Origin: Rhodococcus jostii RHA1
GTDB taxonomy: Bacteria; Actinomycetota; Actinomycetes; Mycobacteriales; Mycobacteriaceae
DNA length: 64,000 nt
NCBI RefSeq assembly: GCF_000014565.1
Contig: NC_008268.1
Span: 310,001-374,000, forward strand
Direction: 5' to 3'
Positions 27,252-35,087 of this stretch are shown piece after piece (within the stretch, counting starts at the first letter, position 1; each line of letters begins with the position of its first letter). Both the position numbers and the translations under genes were made by a program. Under the pieces are notes generated by a model. It was not told the DNA's origin and made no database searches. It worked only from the letters and a program-made list of their open reading frames with translations.

Positions 27252-28350
27252 ATGGCGTTCGGGTGGCGTTCGGTCACTGCAGAGTGGCCGCTGGTGATTC
27301 CACCGGTCTCCGTTGCGGTGTTGGGCGTGACCTGGGGCCGGAACATCGGCACGGTTCTGGCGCTCGTCGTGGCGGTGGTGCTTCGGTGCAGTGCTTGCCG
27401 CTGTTCATCACGCCGAGGTGGTTGCACACAAGGTCGGTGAGCCGTTCGGATCGCTGATTCTCGCTGTCGCCGTCACCGTCATCGAGGTCGGATTGATCGT
27501 GACGCTGATGATCTCGGGTGGCCCGGCGACGGCCTCGTTGGCCCGCGACACGGTATTCGCGGCTGTGATGCTCACCGTCAACGGAATCATGGGGTTGTCG
27601 CTGTTCGTAGGCGCACGAAGATACGGGGTTGCGCTGTTCAATGCGGAAGGTACGGGCGCGGCACTGGCGACCGTAGCGTCGCTGGCTACCCTGAGCCTGG
27701 TGCTGCCGACCTTCACGACAAGCCGGCCGGGCCCCGAATTCTCCTCGGCTCAGTTGATATTCGCGGCAGTGGCCTCGCTGGTTCTGTACGGGATGTTCGT
27801 CCTCACCCAAACCGGACCGCATCGACACTTCTTCCTGCCCGTCATCCCCGACGAACCTGTGGCCGTCGAGGACCGGAACGCGGCACCCCCGTCGGGCAGG
27901 GTGGCGGGCATGAGCCTCGCGCTGTTGGTGCTGGCGCTGTGCGCAGTCGTGGGATTGGCGAAGGTCGAGTCCCCCACGATCGAGGACGCAGTCGAGGATG
28001 CCGGATTGCCACAATCCATCGTCGGTGTGGTCATCGCGCTGCTCGTGCTTCTGCCGGAAACCCTCGCCGCGGTCCGGGCGGCGCAGAGAAACCGGATCCA
28101 GATCAGCTTGAATCTGGCCCTGGGATCGGCGATGGCCAGCATCGGGTTGACCATTCCGGCCATTGCGGTTGCCTCGATCTGGCTGGACGGACCACTTCTG
28201 CTCGGCCTCGGTCCCACCCAGGTGGTGCTGCTCGCCATCACCGTGGTGGTGGGCATGCTGACGGTGGTCCCGGGCCGTGCCACCCGCCTCCAAGGTGGCG
28301 TCCACCTGGTGCTGCTGGCTGCCTATGTGTTCCTCTCCGTCAACCCCTGA
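27252..28350 (+). pseudogene. chaA: ChaA/CAX-family Ca2+(Na+)/H+ antiporter with a +1 frameshift
   Basis: The N-terminal 44 residues (MAFGWRSVTAEWPLVIPPV, VTWGRNIGTVLALVVAVVL) are read from ATG 27252. The rest of a ChaA-type antiporter continues in the +1 frame from about 27385 (GAVLAAVHHAEVVAHKVGEP, GSLILAVAVTVIEVGLIVTL, ALLVLLPETLAAVRAAQRNR). Removing one base near 27384 restores a 366-residue protein, the normal length, with both antiporter repeats. As sequenced, the first frame stops at 27440. This is a real frameshift mutation or a sequencing error. The two-base gap to tetR implies one operon. Confidence 0.8.
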
Positions 28351-28428
28351 CCGTCGCCCCGCGCGTCGCCGCTCGTGCAGACGTCACCAGCGAACCTCCC
28401 CGAGATGCGTTCGGGTAAGTTTCCGCGC

Positions 28429-28959
28429 ATGGAAACCGCATCGTGGGTCGGCGCGGCGGCTGCGGTGCTGTTCGGTGCCACCACAGCCGCAGCCTGGCGG
28501 AAGGCAGCCCTCGCCGATCAGGCCAGGCGTGAGGCCGAAGTTGCGCTGGACGTGGCGCTCGAACAGGTCACCGCGTTGACCCGGATCGCCGAAGCCGCGC
28601 AGCGAGCATTCCCACAGCCGGAGCACGTCGAGTTCGAAGTCCAGCGCATCCGTGGCCCCGTCGACCGGTTCCGGCTCCGCAACGTCGGAACGGGTATCGC
28701 CACCGACGTGCGGTTCGTCGTCGATCCAGTCGAGGAGCAGAATCGCCGGATTCCCACGCCGCAATGGCTGCAGGAAGAACCAGTCACGTTGCTGCCGAAG
28801 GAGTGGGCCGACTTCGCCGCGAGCGCGTTGTCGCCCGTCAGCGGCTCGTGGCGAATCGTGTTTCCGGCGTTCGTCACCGTGATCTGCGACGAAGCCGGCG
28901 CTCCGCAACGGGTGGACCTGCCAACGGTTGTCGTTGCCGAGGACGGCGTGATCGGCTGA
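28429..28959 (+). CDS. Membrane-anchored hypothetical protein
   Basis: The 176-residue protein from ATG 28429 has one N-terminal hydrophobic segment (SWVGAAAAVLFGATTAAAW) followed by a charged, probably helical stretch (ADQARREAEVALDVALEQV) and a beta-rich domain (VDRFRLRNVGTGIATDVRFV, VTLLPKEWADFAAS). The layout suggests a protein tethered to the membrane with a cytoplasmic Ig-like domain. No family is recognised. An in-frame ATG at 28405 is an alternative start. Convergent with a padR gene, 34 bases apart. Confidence 0.6.
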   Translation: METASWVGAAAAVLFGATTAAAWRKAALADQARREAEVALDVALEQVTALTRIAEAAQRAFPQPEHVEFEVQRIRGPVDRFRLRNVGTGIATDVRFVVDPVEEQNRRIPTPQWLQEEPVTLLPKEWADFAASALSPVSGSWRIVFPAFVTVICDEAGAPQRVDLPTVVVAEDGVIG

Positions 28960-28993
28960 CTCCGAGACCCGCACCTGGCGAGCAGCGGGGCCG

Positions 28994-29521
28994 TCAACGA
29001 CTTTCCTGCCCCAGACGGTTCCCGACGCGATCGAACCATTCGAGTACCGCACGTTCGTACACGATCCCGAAGTCGAGCGTGGCCAGTGCAAATCGGTTGG
29101 AACCGTGGACCGCGGCGTCACGCTCGTACTCGGCGAGCTGACTTTCGTGCGCTGCGCGGTGCGAGTCCAGCATCGCGGCCAACCGCTCGGGCGGAAGGTG
29201 CGCACCGAACGCGACGGTGAGCAGCATCGGATACCGGATGTTCTCCGGCGCGGGGTCGCGCTCGATCCACTCCGCGAACGCCCGGCGACCGTCCTCGGTG
29301 AGCGTGTAGGGCTTGCGCTCTCGGGCGCCCCGTTCCCCCGCCTCGATCAACCCTCCACGCTCCATTGCGGCGAGCTCCCGATACACCTGGCTGGTCGTGA
29401 TCGACCAGAACTTGCCGATTCGTTCCTGCGCGGTGACCACCAGGTCCCACCCGGTTTTCGATCCCTCGTGCAGGAACCCGAGGAGCGATGCCGCAGTGGC
29501 GTTGAGGGGACGTTCAGCCAT
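28994..29521 (-). CDS. PadR-family transcriptional regulator
   Basis: A 175-residue PadR protein of the longer subtype with a C-terminal dimerisation domain. Signature parts: ASLLGFLHEGSKTGWDLVV, FWSITTSQVYRELAAMERGG, RKPYTLTEDGRRAFAEWIE, then the Vir-type C-terminal helices with LDSHRAAHESQLAEYERD. Start ATG 29521 corresponds to MAERPLNATA, and a GTG/ATG frame upstream overlaps operator 1. It is divergent from the DUF1707 gene and the shared intergenic region holds two 21-bp operators. Confidence 0.92.
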   Translation of the reverse strand: MAERPLNATAASLLGFLHEGSKTGWDLVVTAQERIGKFWSITTSQVYRELAAMERGGLIEAGERGARERKPYTLTEDGRRAFAEWIERDPAPENIRYPMLLTVAFGAHLPPERLAAMLDSHRAAHESQLAEYERDAAVHGSNRFALATLDFGIVYERAVLEWFDRVGNRLGQESR

Positions 29522-29549
29522 GGCACGGTCCTTCGCGCAGTCGGGGGTT

Positions 29550-29606
29550 GACATTCCACTGTGGCATATCGATCATAGTGGTAGCGACATTCCACAGTGG
29601 AATGTC
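29550..29606. promoter_or_regulatory. Two PadR operators and a TTGACA promoter element
   Basis: GACATTCCAC-A-GTGGAATGTC (29586-29606) is a perfect 21-bp palindrome. A second copy at 29550-29570 (GACATTCCAC-T-GTGGCATATC) is imperfect in one arm. The centres are 36 bp apart. A consensus -35 box TTGACA (29548-29553) directed at the DUF1707 gene overlaps site 1, and GATCAT 17 bp on is its likely -10, so the sites are well placed for repression. Confidence 0.7.
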
Positions 29607-29624
29607 ATCGCTGAGGAGGGTCCG

Positions 29625-30107
29625 ATGCAGTACGCGGACAACATCCGGATATCCGATTCCGAACGCGAGCAGGTCGTCGGAGAACTCGGACGGCATCTCA
29701 CCGAGGGGCGACTGACCATCGGCGAGTTCGACCAGCGGGTGGCACAGGTGTACCAGTCGACGACCCAGCAGCAGGCGCATCAGGTGTTGCGTGATCTTCC
29801 GTCGGCACCCCAGGCAGTTGCCCTCGCGCCGCCCAGGGCACCGACGGCCCACCCGTCGCGTCGTCGCATCCCGGGTCACCAGCGGATCGAGTGGCTCGCC
29901 TGGCTCGCCGCCGGAGGAATCAACATCGCGATCTGGGGCATCGTTTCGCTCGCTACCGGCGTGATGATCTACCCCTGGCCGATCTGGGTGATCGGCCCGT
30001 GGGGGTTGGTGCTGCTGGGCAGGACGGCGCTCGGCCGCGAGGGCGGGTGCAGCAGGATCACCGATGCGCTGCACGACGACCGGACGAAAGTCGCCGTGAG
30101 TCGCTGA
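29625..30107 (+). CDS. DUF1707 (SHOCT-like) protein with two membrane helices
   Basis: The 160-residue protein starts with the DUF1707 motif: IRISDSEREQVVGELGRHLT, EGRLTIGEFDQRVAQVY. A proline-rich linker (LAPPRAPTAHPSRR) and two membrane helices (IEWLAWLAAGGINIAIWGI; WPIWVIGPWGLVLLG) follow. ATG 29625 has AGGAGGG four to five bases upstream. DUF1707 proteins are widespread in actinobacteria near PadR regulators and their function is unknown. The two operators upstream indicate repression by the divergent PadR. Confidence 0.88.
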   Translation: MQYADNIRISDSEREQVVGELGRHLTEGRLTIGEFDQRVAQVYQSTTQQQAHQVLRDLPSAPQAVALAPPRAPTAHPSRRRIPGHQRIEWLAWLAAGGINIAIWGIVSLATGVMIYPWPIWVIGPWGLVLLGRTALGREGGCSRITDALHDDRTKVAVSR

Positions 30108-30512
30108 ATCTCCGCGGACGAATGGCATGTCGATGTGCCGGTTCGTCGATTCGTAGCGGCGACGATGTCGTCGGGCTCGACTCCGGCCGCGCGCAGCAGC
30201 AAGGCCACCGCGACCCCGGTACGGTCCTTGCGGCGAGCCGGGCACCGTGGTTCGGCGCATCGGCATCGGCCTCGGCATCGGCATCGGACAGCAGCGAGAA
30301 CTGGTGCTCGGTGTCGAGAGGCCGTGACCAGGAAGAACGGTCATTGTCCCCGCCCGACGAGGGCCGCGAGGACCAGAAGATAGGTATACCCCCCGGTGAT
30401 TCGGCCGATGCGCCATCTCCCCGTAGTGGGCGACGATGTGACCTGTCTCATACTCACGAACCGGGGTCGCCCGTTGGTCCGACGCCGCCACTGACGGAGG
30501 GTGCTCGCACCG
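30108..30512. other. Intergenic stretch without an intact gene
   Basis: Between DUF1707 and the next small gene no frame looks intact. The stretch contains a degenerate tyrosine-phosphatase P-loop on the minus strand (30151-30256), a short GGCATC-type microrepeat (about 30256-30288), and GC-rich sequence leading to GGAGG before the next gene. Confidence 0.5.
30151..30256 (-). pseudogene. Remnant of a tyrosine-protein phosphatase P-loop region
   Basis: Read on the minus strand this piece gives RCPARRKDRTGVAVALLL followed by RAAGVEPDDIVA. Bacterial Y_phosphatase3-type enzymes have HC-x-x-GKDRTG at this point, followed by the same ALLL...GV..D.I. helix. Here the histidine and glycine are lost and there is one extra residue between the cysteine and the arginine. 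No start or remaining domain surrounds it, so this would be a decayed fragment. The match is short and could mislead. Confidence 0.4.
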
Positions 30513-30839
30513 ATGAATGCAGAACCGATTACCTGCGGTGATTACGTCACGGCAACCTTCGCGCGTGATTTCGTCGCCGAGGGATTCGACCACGACGCCG
30601 TCGAACGCATCTACAGCGGTCTGTTCGACGAGTGGAGTCACGCCCTTGCTCAATCGGGTCTGTTCACCAACAGAACCGTCGCGGCCGCGCTCCACTCCTG
30701 GCAGGACGACCCACACTCGCTCCTCGACGCCCTGCTCGCGAACGCGGACGAGATGACCCTCAAGCGCTACGACCTCGTCTGGGAAGCTCTGGAGCGCTCC
30801 CACGTCGGTTCGGCCGAACCCCTCGCCGAATACGCATGA
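30513..30839 (+). CDS. Small hypothetical protein
   Basis: A 108-residue, mostly helical acidic protein (ARDFVAEGFDHDAVERIYSG, ADEMTLKRYDLVWEALERSH). GGAGGG lies about 11 bases before ATG 30513, and an in-frame GTG at 30501 is too close to it. It is the first of three small same-strand genes up to 31385 and no family is recognised. Coding character (third-position GC, no antisense competitor) supports it as a gene. Confidence 0.5.
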   Translation: MNAEPITCGDYVTATFARDFVAEGFDHDAVERIYSGLFDEWSHALAQSGLFTNRTVAAALHSWQDDPHSLLDALLANADEMTLKRYDLVWEALERSHVGSAEPLAEYA

Positions 30840-30933
30840 CGCGGCCGCCCACGGCAGTGGCGCCGCGAAGTCCACCTGAGTCGTTCAACCCCACTTTCAC
30901 AGACACCACCGACCACACCGACGAACGAGAACA

Positions 30934-31128
30934 ATGAGCACCAACACGTACCCGACCATCGAAACCATCCGCATCGGGCAGTCCGGTCACGAATGCCGCT
31001 ACTGCGGGCACGCCGTCGTCAAGGACGGCCCAGGCTACCGGCACACCACCACCGGCCAGTACCGCTGCGATCCTGCCAGTCGAGCAGTGAACGAAGCCCG
31101 GCTGTCCAACAGCTTGGTTCGGAGCTGA
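30934..31128 (+). CDS. Small protein with a zinc-ribbon-like CxxC
   Basis: The 64-residue protein contains GHECRYCGHAVVKDG followed by GYRHTTTGQYRCDP. The C-x2-C pair plus the later His and Cys could make one zinc site. There is no clear Shine-Dalgarno sequence before ATG 30934. It sits between two other small genes on the same strand. Small CxxC proteins of this type are often nucleic-acid or partner-protein binders, but no specific role can be inferred. Confidence 0.5.
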   Translation: MSTNTYPTIETIRIGQSGHECRYCGHAVVKDGPGYRHTTTGQYRCDPASRAVNEARLSNSLVRS

Positions 31129-31133
31129 GCACG

Positions 31134-31385
31134 ATGAACGTGCAAGCGATGCAGGTGAGCACGGCGCCCGAGGGGCTGGGCCGGTACCGCGACGCGGTCG
31201 ATGCGCTGCACGCCTTCGACAATCCCGGCCACCGAACCGACCCTCGCACGGCGCTGCTGTTCGACAGCCTCACCGATGATCTGATCGAGGCAGCCCAGAC
31301 TGCGGGAGCGGGCGACACGGTGTCACAGCGCGACATCGTCGCCGTGATCGACACCGCGATCTCCCGCCCGCGCCCCTCACTCTGA
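31134..31385 (+). CDS. Small hypothetical protein
   Basis: An 83-residue protein starting at ATG 31134, five bases after the stop of the CxxC protein. Sequence such as LGRYRDAVDALHAFDNPGHR and LTDDLIEAAQTAGAGDTVSQ looks helical and soluble. No family is recognised and evidence is limited to position, size and composition. It ends about 40 bases before the convergent OsmC gene. Confidence 0.42.
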   Translation: MNVQAMQVSTAPEGLGRYRDAVDALHAFDNPGHRTDPRTALLFDSLTDDLIEAAQTAGAGDTVSQRDIVAVIDTAISRPRPSL

Positions 31386-31423
31386 ACCTTCTGCGGCACT
31401 CAAGTGCGATCGAAGCGGGCAGG

Positions 31424-31837
31424 CTAGGAGTGGGCAGTGACGGTCAACTCGATTCCACTTCCCCGCCTGATGGTGTTGTAGATCGGGCAGGACGACTCGA
31501 ATCTCGCAGCCAGTGAGTCGGCCGTCGGCTGGTCCACCCCGTGAATCTCGATGCGCACTTCGGTGAAGTCGTAGCGAGTCGGGTCGGCCGTACCCCGCCG
31601 ATGGGATGCGTGGACCTCGATGTGCTCGACGCGGATGTCGTCGGCCTCGGCGTTGGACTGGATGTTCGCCATTGCGCACGAAACGATCGCTGCCAGGAGC
31701 AGTTCACCGGCCTGGATTGCCTCGGCCGGGCCGAACCTCGAATCCGAGACGAGGTGGTTCTCGCGGGCATCGAGAATGAATCGTCCAGGCACCCCGGACA
31801 CCGTGTGCCCGGACACTTCCGCGACGCCGGAACTCAC
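31424..31837 (-). CDS. OsmC-family protein
   Basis: The 137-residue protein matches OsmC/Ohr: RENHLVSDSRFGPAEAIQAG, ELLLAAIVSCAMANIQ with the first redox cysteine, and SSCPIYNTIRRG with the second. Members reduce organic peroxides with a Cys pair, though many OsmC-like proteins in sulfur operons have unknown substrates. It begins at GTG 31837, which overlaps the TGA of the DszA-like monooxygenase (GTGA), so it is translated as the last gene of that operon. It may protect from peroxide made by uncoupled flavin monooxygenation (inference). Confidence 0.87.
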   Translation of the reverse strand: MSSGVAEVSGHTVSGVPGRFILDARENHLVSDSRFGPAEAIQAGELLLAAIVSCAMANIQSNAEADDIRVEHIEVHASHRRGTADPTRYDFTEVRIEIHGVDQPTADSLAARFESSCPIYNTIRRGSGIELTVTAHS

Positions 31838-33198
31838 AGTGCGGCCTCGGCGCCTCGACGCACCCGGTTGGCCCACTCCCCGCTCTGCACTCGGGGTAGT
31901 CCGAGGTTCTCGCGCAGATTGCTCCCCTCGTACTCCTTGCGGAACAGTCCTCGCTTCTGCAGCTCGGGAACCACGTGACGGGTGAAGTCCTCGAATCCTC
32001 CCGGCTGGTACGGAGCCTGCACCATGAACCCGTCGCAGGCCCCCTGCCCGAACCATTCCCCGAGTCCGTCGGCGACTTCTGTTGCAGTGCCGATGAATCC
32101 ACCTTCGACGCGACCGCCGTAGCGCTTCCCGAGCTCGCGCAGCGTCAGCCCCTCCCGCTCGGTCATCTCCCTGACCTCCTGGTAGTGGCCTTCGACGCCG
32201 GGAACCTCGACGTCGGGGAGTCGCTCGTCGAGTGGGAACGTCGACAGGTCCACGTCCAAGTGGTACGCGAGTGTGGACAATCCACCGAGGGGCGGTACCA
32301 GGTCGAAGAGTTCTTCGAATGTCTGCTGCGCGATCGCCGTCGTGGCCCCGACGACGGGCGCGATGGACGGGAGGATCTTCACAGATTCGGGGTCGCGGCC
32401 GTGAGCGGCGGCCCGTTCCTTGATCTCCTTGTAGAAGTCCTGCGCGGATTCGAGGGAGGCGTGACTGCAGAAGATCACGTCGGACCACCGTGCGGCGAAG
32501 TCCTTTCCCTTCGCGGACGCGCCGGCCTGGATGACCACCGGGTAGCCCTGCGGAGGCCTGGGGACATTGAGCGGCCCCTGCACGGTGAACCAGTCACCCT
32601 TGTGACGGATCGGGTGTACTCGATCCGGATCGGCGAACAGCGGCTGTTCGGTATCGAGGACGAGAGCGTCGTCCTCCCAGCTGTCCCAGAGCTTCCCTGC
32701 GACCTCGAGGAATTCGTCGGCCCGCTCGTATCGCTGGTCACGGGGAAACTGTTCGTCCCGGTTGAAGTTCCGCGCTTCCGACTCCTGGAAGGAGGTCACC
32801 ACGTTCCAGGCGGCACGTCCCTCGGTCAGGTGGTCCAGGGTGGCGAAGGACCGCGCGACGGTGAACGGTTGCGCGTACGTGGTGGAGACCGTGGCTGCGA
32901 GACCGAGATGCGACGTGACCGCACCCATCGATGACAGCACGTGAAGTGGGTCGAGTCGCATCGAGCCGAGTGCACCGTTGCGTAGCTGGGAATCGGGGCT
33001 GCCACCGAAGCGGTCGGGCACCGAGAGGATATCGGCGAAGAACACGAGATCGAAACGTGCGTCTTCGAGCGTGCGCGCGATGTTCTGGTAGTAGCCGGCG
33101 CTGAGCCAGCCGGGAACCGATCCCGGGTACCGCCAGCCGCCGGGCCGACCGGGGCCCGCGGTGACGAAGGCGGCCAGATGCATACGAGAGGGAGACAT
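31834..33198 (-). CDS. Flavin-dependent monooxygenase of the NtaA/SnaA/DszA family
   Basis: A 454-residue luciferase-like (LLM) monooxygenase, the same size as DszA. Conserved blocks: MHLAAFVTAGPG, GYYQNIARTLEDARFDLVFF, ATVSTTYAQPFTVARSFATL, GRAAWNVVTSFQESEARNFN, YERADEFLEVAGKLWDSWED, GYPVVIQAGASAKGKDFAAR and TLRELGKRYGG. The family uses FMNH2 from a partner reductase to cleave C-S or C-N bonds in sulfones, sulfonates or chelators. No reductase gene is in this operon. With the upstream sulfonate-type ABC transporter, organosulfur use is likely. The exact substrate is not predictable. Confidence 0.9.
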   Translation of the reverse strand: MSPSRMHLAAFVTAGPGRPGGWRYPGSVPGWLSAGYYQNIARTLEDARFDLVFFADILSVPDRFGGSPDSQLRNGALGSMRLDPLHVLSSMGAVTSHLGLAATVSTTYAQPFTVARSFATLDHLTEGRAAWNVVTSFQESEARNFNRDEQFPRDQRYERADEFLEVAGKLWDSWEDDALVLDTEQPLFADPDRVHPIRHKGDWFTVQGPLNVPRPPQGYPVVIQAGASAKGKDFAARWSDVIFCSHASLESAQDFYKEIKERAAAHGRDPESVKILPSIAPVVGATTAIAQQTFEELFDLVPPLGGLSTLAYHLDVDLSTFPLDERLPDVEVPGVEGHYQEVREMTEREGLTLRELGKRYGGRVEGGFIGTATEVADGLGEWFGQGACDGFMVQAPYQPGGFEDFTRHVVPELQKRGLFRKEYEGSNLRENLGLPRVQSGEWANRVRRGAEAAL

Positions 33199-33210
33199 GT
33201 GCGGTGATAC

Positions 33211-34296
33211 CTACTTCGCGAGAGCCTGAGCGATAACCGACTTGATCGAGTCGAAACGCGAATCCTGCAACCAGGTTGTCACGTCGACTCGGTCCGGGTA
33301 CACGCCGAGGTCGTGGAAGTTGTCCGCGAGATCCTGGGTTCCGTTGATCGCCGCCGCATCGACCGCAGTGAATTCGCCTGCACCGGAATAGGACAGACGT
33401 CTCGCCTTCACCAGGTCGAGATACACCTGCTCCTCGAGATCACTGTTCCCGAAACCACCCAGTTCGGCGAACGCGGAGACCGCCACCTCGGGGTTGCCGT
33501 CGATCCAGCGCTGCGCATCGCGCACGTTCCGGACGAGTGTGGCGGCGGCATCCGGGTGGTTGAATGCGAAGTCCTCACTCGCGACGAAGAAGGCGTAGTC
33601 GTACGTCTTCACGTCGGGAAGAGCGACCGCATTGTGTTTCCGCTTGGCCAACTCGATGGTGGGCTGCCAACTGATCCACGCGTCGACCTTGCCCTCCGCG
33701 AAGGCGGCCTCCGCGTCTGCGGCAGGAAGATTGACGTACTCGATGTCTTCGAGCGTGAGGCCGACCGATTCCAGATACTTCACCAAGCTGTACGTGCCGG
33801 TGGTGCCGCGATGATCCGCGACTTTGCGCCCTCGCAGATCTGCACCCGACGTGATGTCCGATCCCTGCGGCACCAGGATGTCGACCTCGTTGGCGGGAAG
33901 TGGATAGGCAACCAGCGGAACGATCGGCACACCACCGCCGATGGCGTAGATCACCGCGGTGGCAGTGGCGAAGGAGAAGTCGACACTTCCCGATTTGACG
34001 GCCTCCATCACTGGCAGCGAAGCCGGGAAACCCGACGGCCACTGCACGGGGACGCCCAGATCCTTGGCGAGGTCGAATCCGCCCAGGTTGTTGCGCAGGA
34101 TCGTGCCGGGCTCGGCCTTTCCGTCGCCGATCAATGCGTATCGCACCTCGGTCAGCGGACCGCCCGCTGCGCCGGATGCCGATGCACCGCAGCCGGTCAG
34201 CGAGAGGGCCGACAAGCCCAGGACTCCGGCGCCGGAGGCCCTGAGGAATCCTCGCCGATCGAGGGCACGGAGTTGTGAAGTGACGCGGGGTGACAT
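33211..34296 (-). CDS. ABC transporter substrate-binding lipoprotein (SsuA/TauA-like)
   Basis: The 361-residue protein has a twin-arginine motif in the signal peptide (DRRGFLRASG, RR at 14-15) and a lipobox LTGC with C36 as the likely lipidated residue. The mature domain is an NMT1/SsuA-type periplasmic fold: GKAEPGTILRNNLGG, VQWPSGFPASLPVMEAVKSG, VDFSFATATAVIYAIGGG, DLRGRKVADHRGTTGTYSLV and AWISWQPTIELAKR. It lies 53 bases after the ATPase gene and 12 bases before the monooxygenase, in the middle of the operon. Ligands of this class are sulfonates, taurine or related anions. Confidence 0.92.
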   Translation of the reverse strand: MSPRVTSQLRALDRRGFLRASGAGVLGLSALSLTGCGASASGAAGGPLTEVRYALIGDGKAEPGTILRNNLGGFDLAKDLGVPVQWPSGFPASLPVMEAVKSGSVDFSFATATAVIYAIGGGVPIVPLVAYPLPANEVDILVPQGSDITSGADLRGRKVADHRGTTGTYSLVKYLESVGLTLEDIEYVNLPAADAEAAFAEGKVDAWISWQPTIELAKRKHNAVALPDVKTYDYAFFVASEDFAFNHPDAAATLVRNVRDAQRWIDGNPEVAVSAFAELGGFGNSDLEEQVYLDLVKARRLSYSGAGEFTAVDAAAINGTQDLADNFHDLGVYPDRVDVTTWLQDSRFDSIKSVIAQALAK

Positions 34297-34349
34297 GAGG
34301 GTGAGGGCCTTTCCAATGGGACCAGGGAAGTGGGACTCGGGAAGTGGGG

Positions 34350-35087
34350 CTAGAGAGACGAGAGGGCGTTGTCTGCCTGGAGGAGTCCGTCGAGCAACTC
34401 CTCCTTCCAGGCCGCGAGTTGGGCGTCCCCGCGGTGTCGTGGTCGGGCGTGCGGGATCCTCAGATCGCGGGTGATGCCCTGGTCGGTGAGGAGCAGCACG
34501 CGATCGGAGAGCACGAGCGCCTCTTCCACGTCGTGGGTCACCAAGAGAACCGTCCGCGGCTGCTCGGCGAGGACGCGTTCGAGAAGTTGCTGCATCGCCA
34601 CGCGGGTGATCGCGTCCAGGGCGCCGAACGGCTCGTCGAGCAAGAGGACGTCAGGCTGATGCAGCAACGCCCGTGCCAGCGCAACGCGTTGACGCTGCCC
34701 TCCGGAAAGCTCTGACGGCCAATCTTTTTCACGCCCGGCCAGGCCTACATCGTACAGCAGCTCGAGTGCGCGCTCGCGTTGGTGCCGAGTTCCGAGCTGC
34801 ACGTTGTCCAGGACGTTGCGCCACGGAAGCAGACGGTCCTCCTGGAACATCATCCGCGACATGGTTCCGCCCGAGGTACCGCCGGTGGATTCGACGACGC
34901 CGTGCGTCGGTTGTTCGAGCCCGGCGATGATTCGCAGAAGCGTGGATTTGCCGACCCCGCTGGGGCCGAGGAACGAGACGAACTCACCGGGCTCGACGGT
35001 CAGGTCGATGTCGTGGAGAACCGTCGTGTCACGGTATCGGTGCCCGATGCCGACCAGATCGAGGCCGACGAGGTTGGTGGCAGGCAT
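34350..35087 (-). CDS. ABC transporter ATP-binding protein (SsuB-like)
   Basis: The 245-residue protein has the complete ABC ATPase set: Walker A GPSGVGKST, Q-loop in MMFQEDRLLPW, signature LSGGQRQRVALARAL, Walker B VLLLDEPFGALD and the switch histidine in VLLVTHDVEEAL. RLLPWRNVLDNV is typical of nitrate/sulfonate/taurine importers. The ATG shares one base with the permease stop codon (TGATG), so the two are coupled. Confidence 0.95.
   Translation of the reverse strand: MPATNLVGLDLVGIGHRYRDTTVLHDIDLTVEPGEFVSFLGPSGVGKSTLLRIIAGLEQPTHGVVESTGGTSGGTMSRMMFQEDRLLPWRNVLDNVQLGTRHQRERALELLYDVGLAGREKDWPSELSGGQRQRVALARALLHQPDVLLLDEPFGALDAITRVAMQQLLERVLAEQPRTVLLVTHDVEEALVLSDRVLLLTDQGITRDLRIPHARPRHRGDAQLAAWKEELLDGLLQADNALSSL

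Noticed and set aside
27375..27400. Programmed +1 frameshift in the antiporter gene (CTT CGG T resembles the yeast Ty1 CTT AGG C site)
   Set aside because: The resemblance is partial. The shifted codon would be UUC for a CUU-reading tRNA, no such mechanism is known for ChaA genes, and a one-base indel explains the data better.
30256..30288. GGCATC-type microrepeat
   Set aside because: Only about five imperfect units of a common high-GC hexamer. There is no spacer structure and no flanking cas genes, so it is neither CRISPR nor a clear phase-variable tract.
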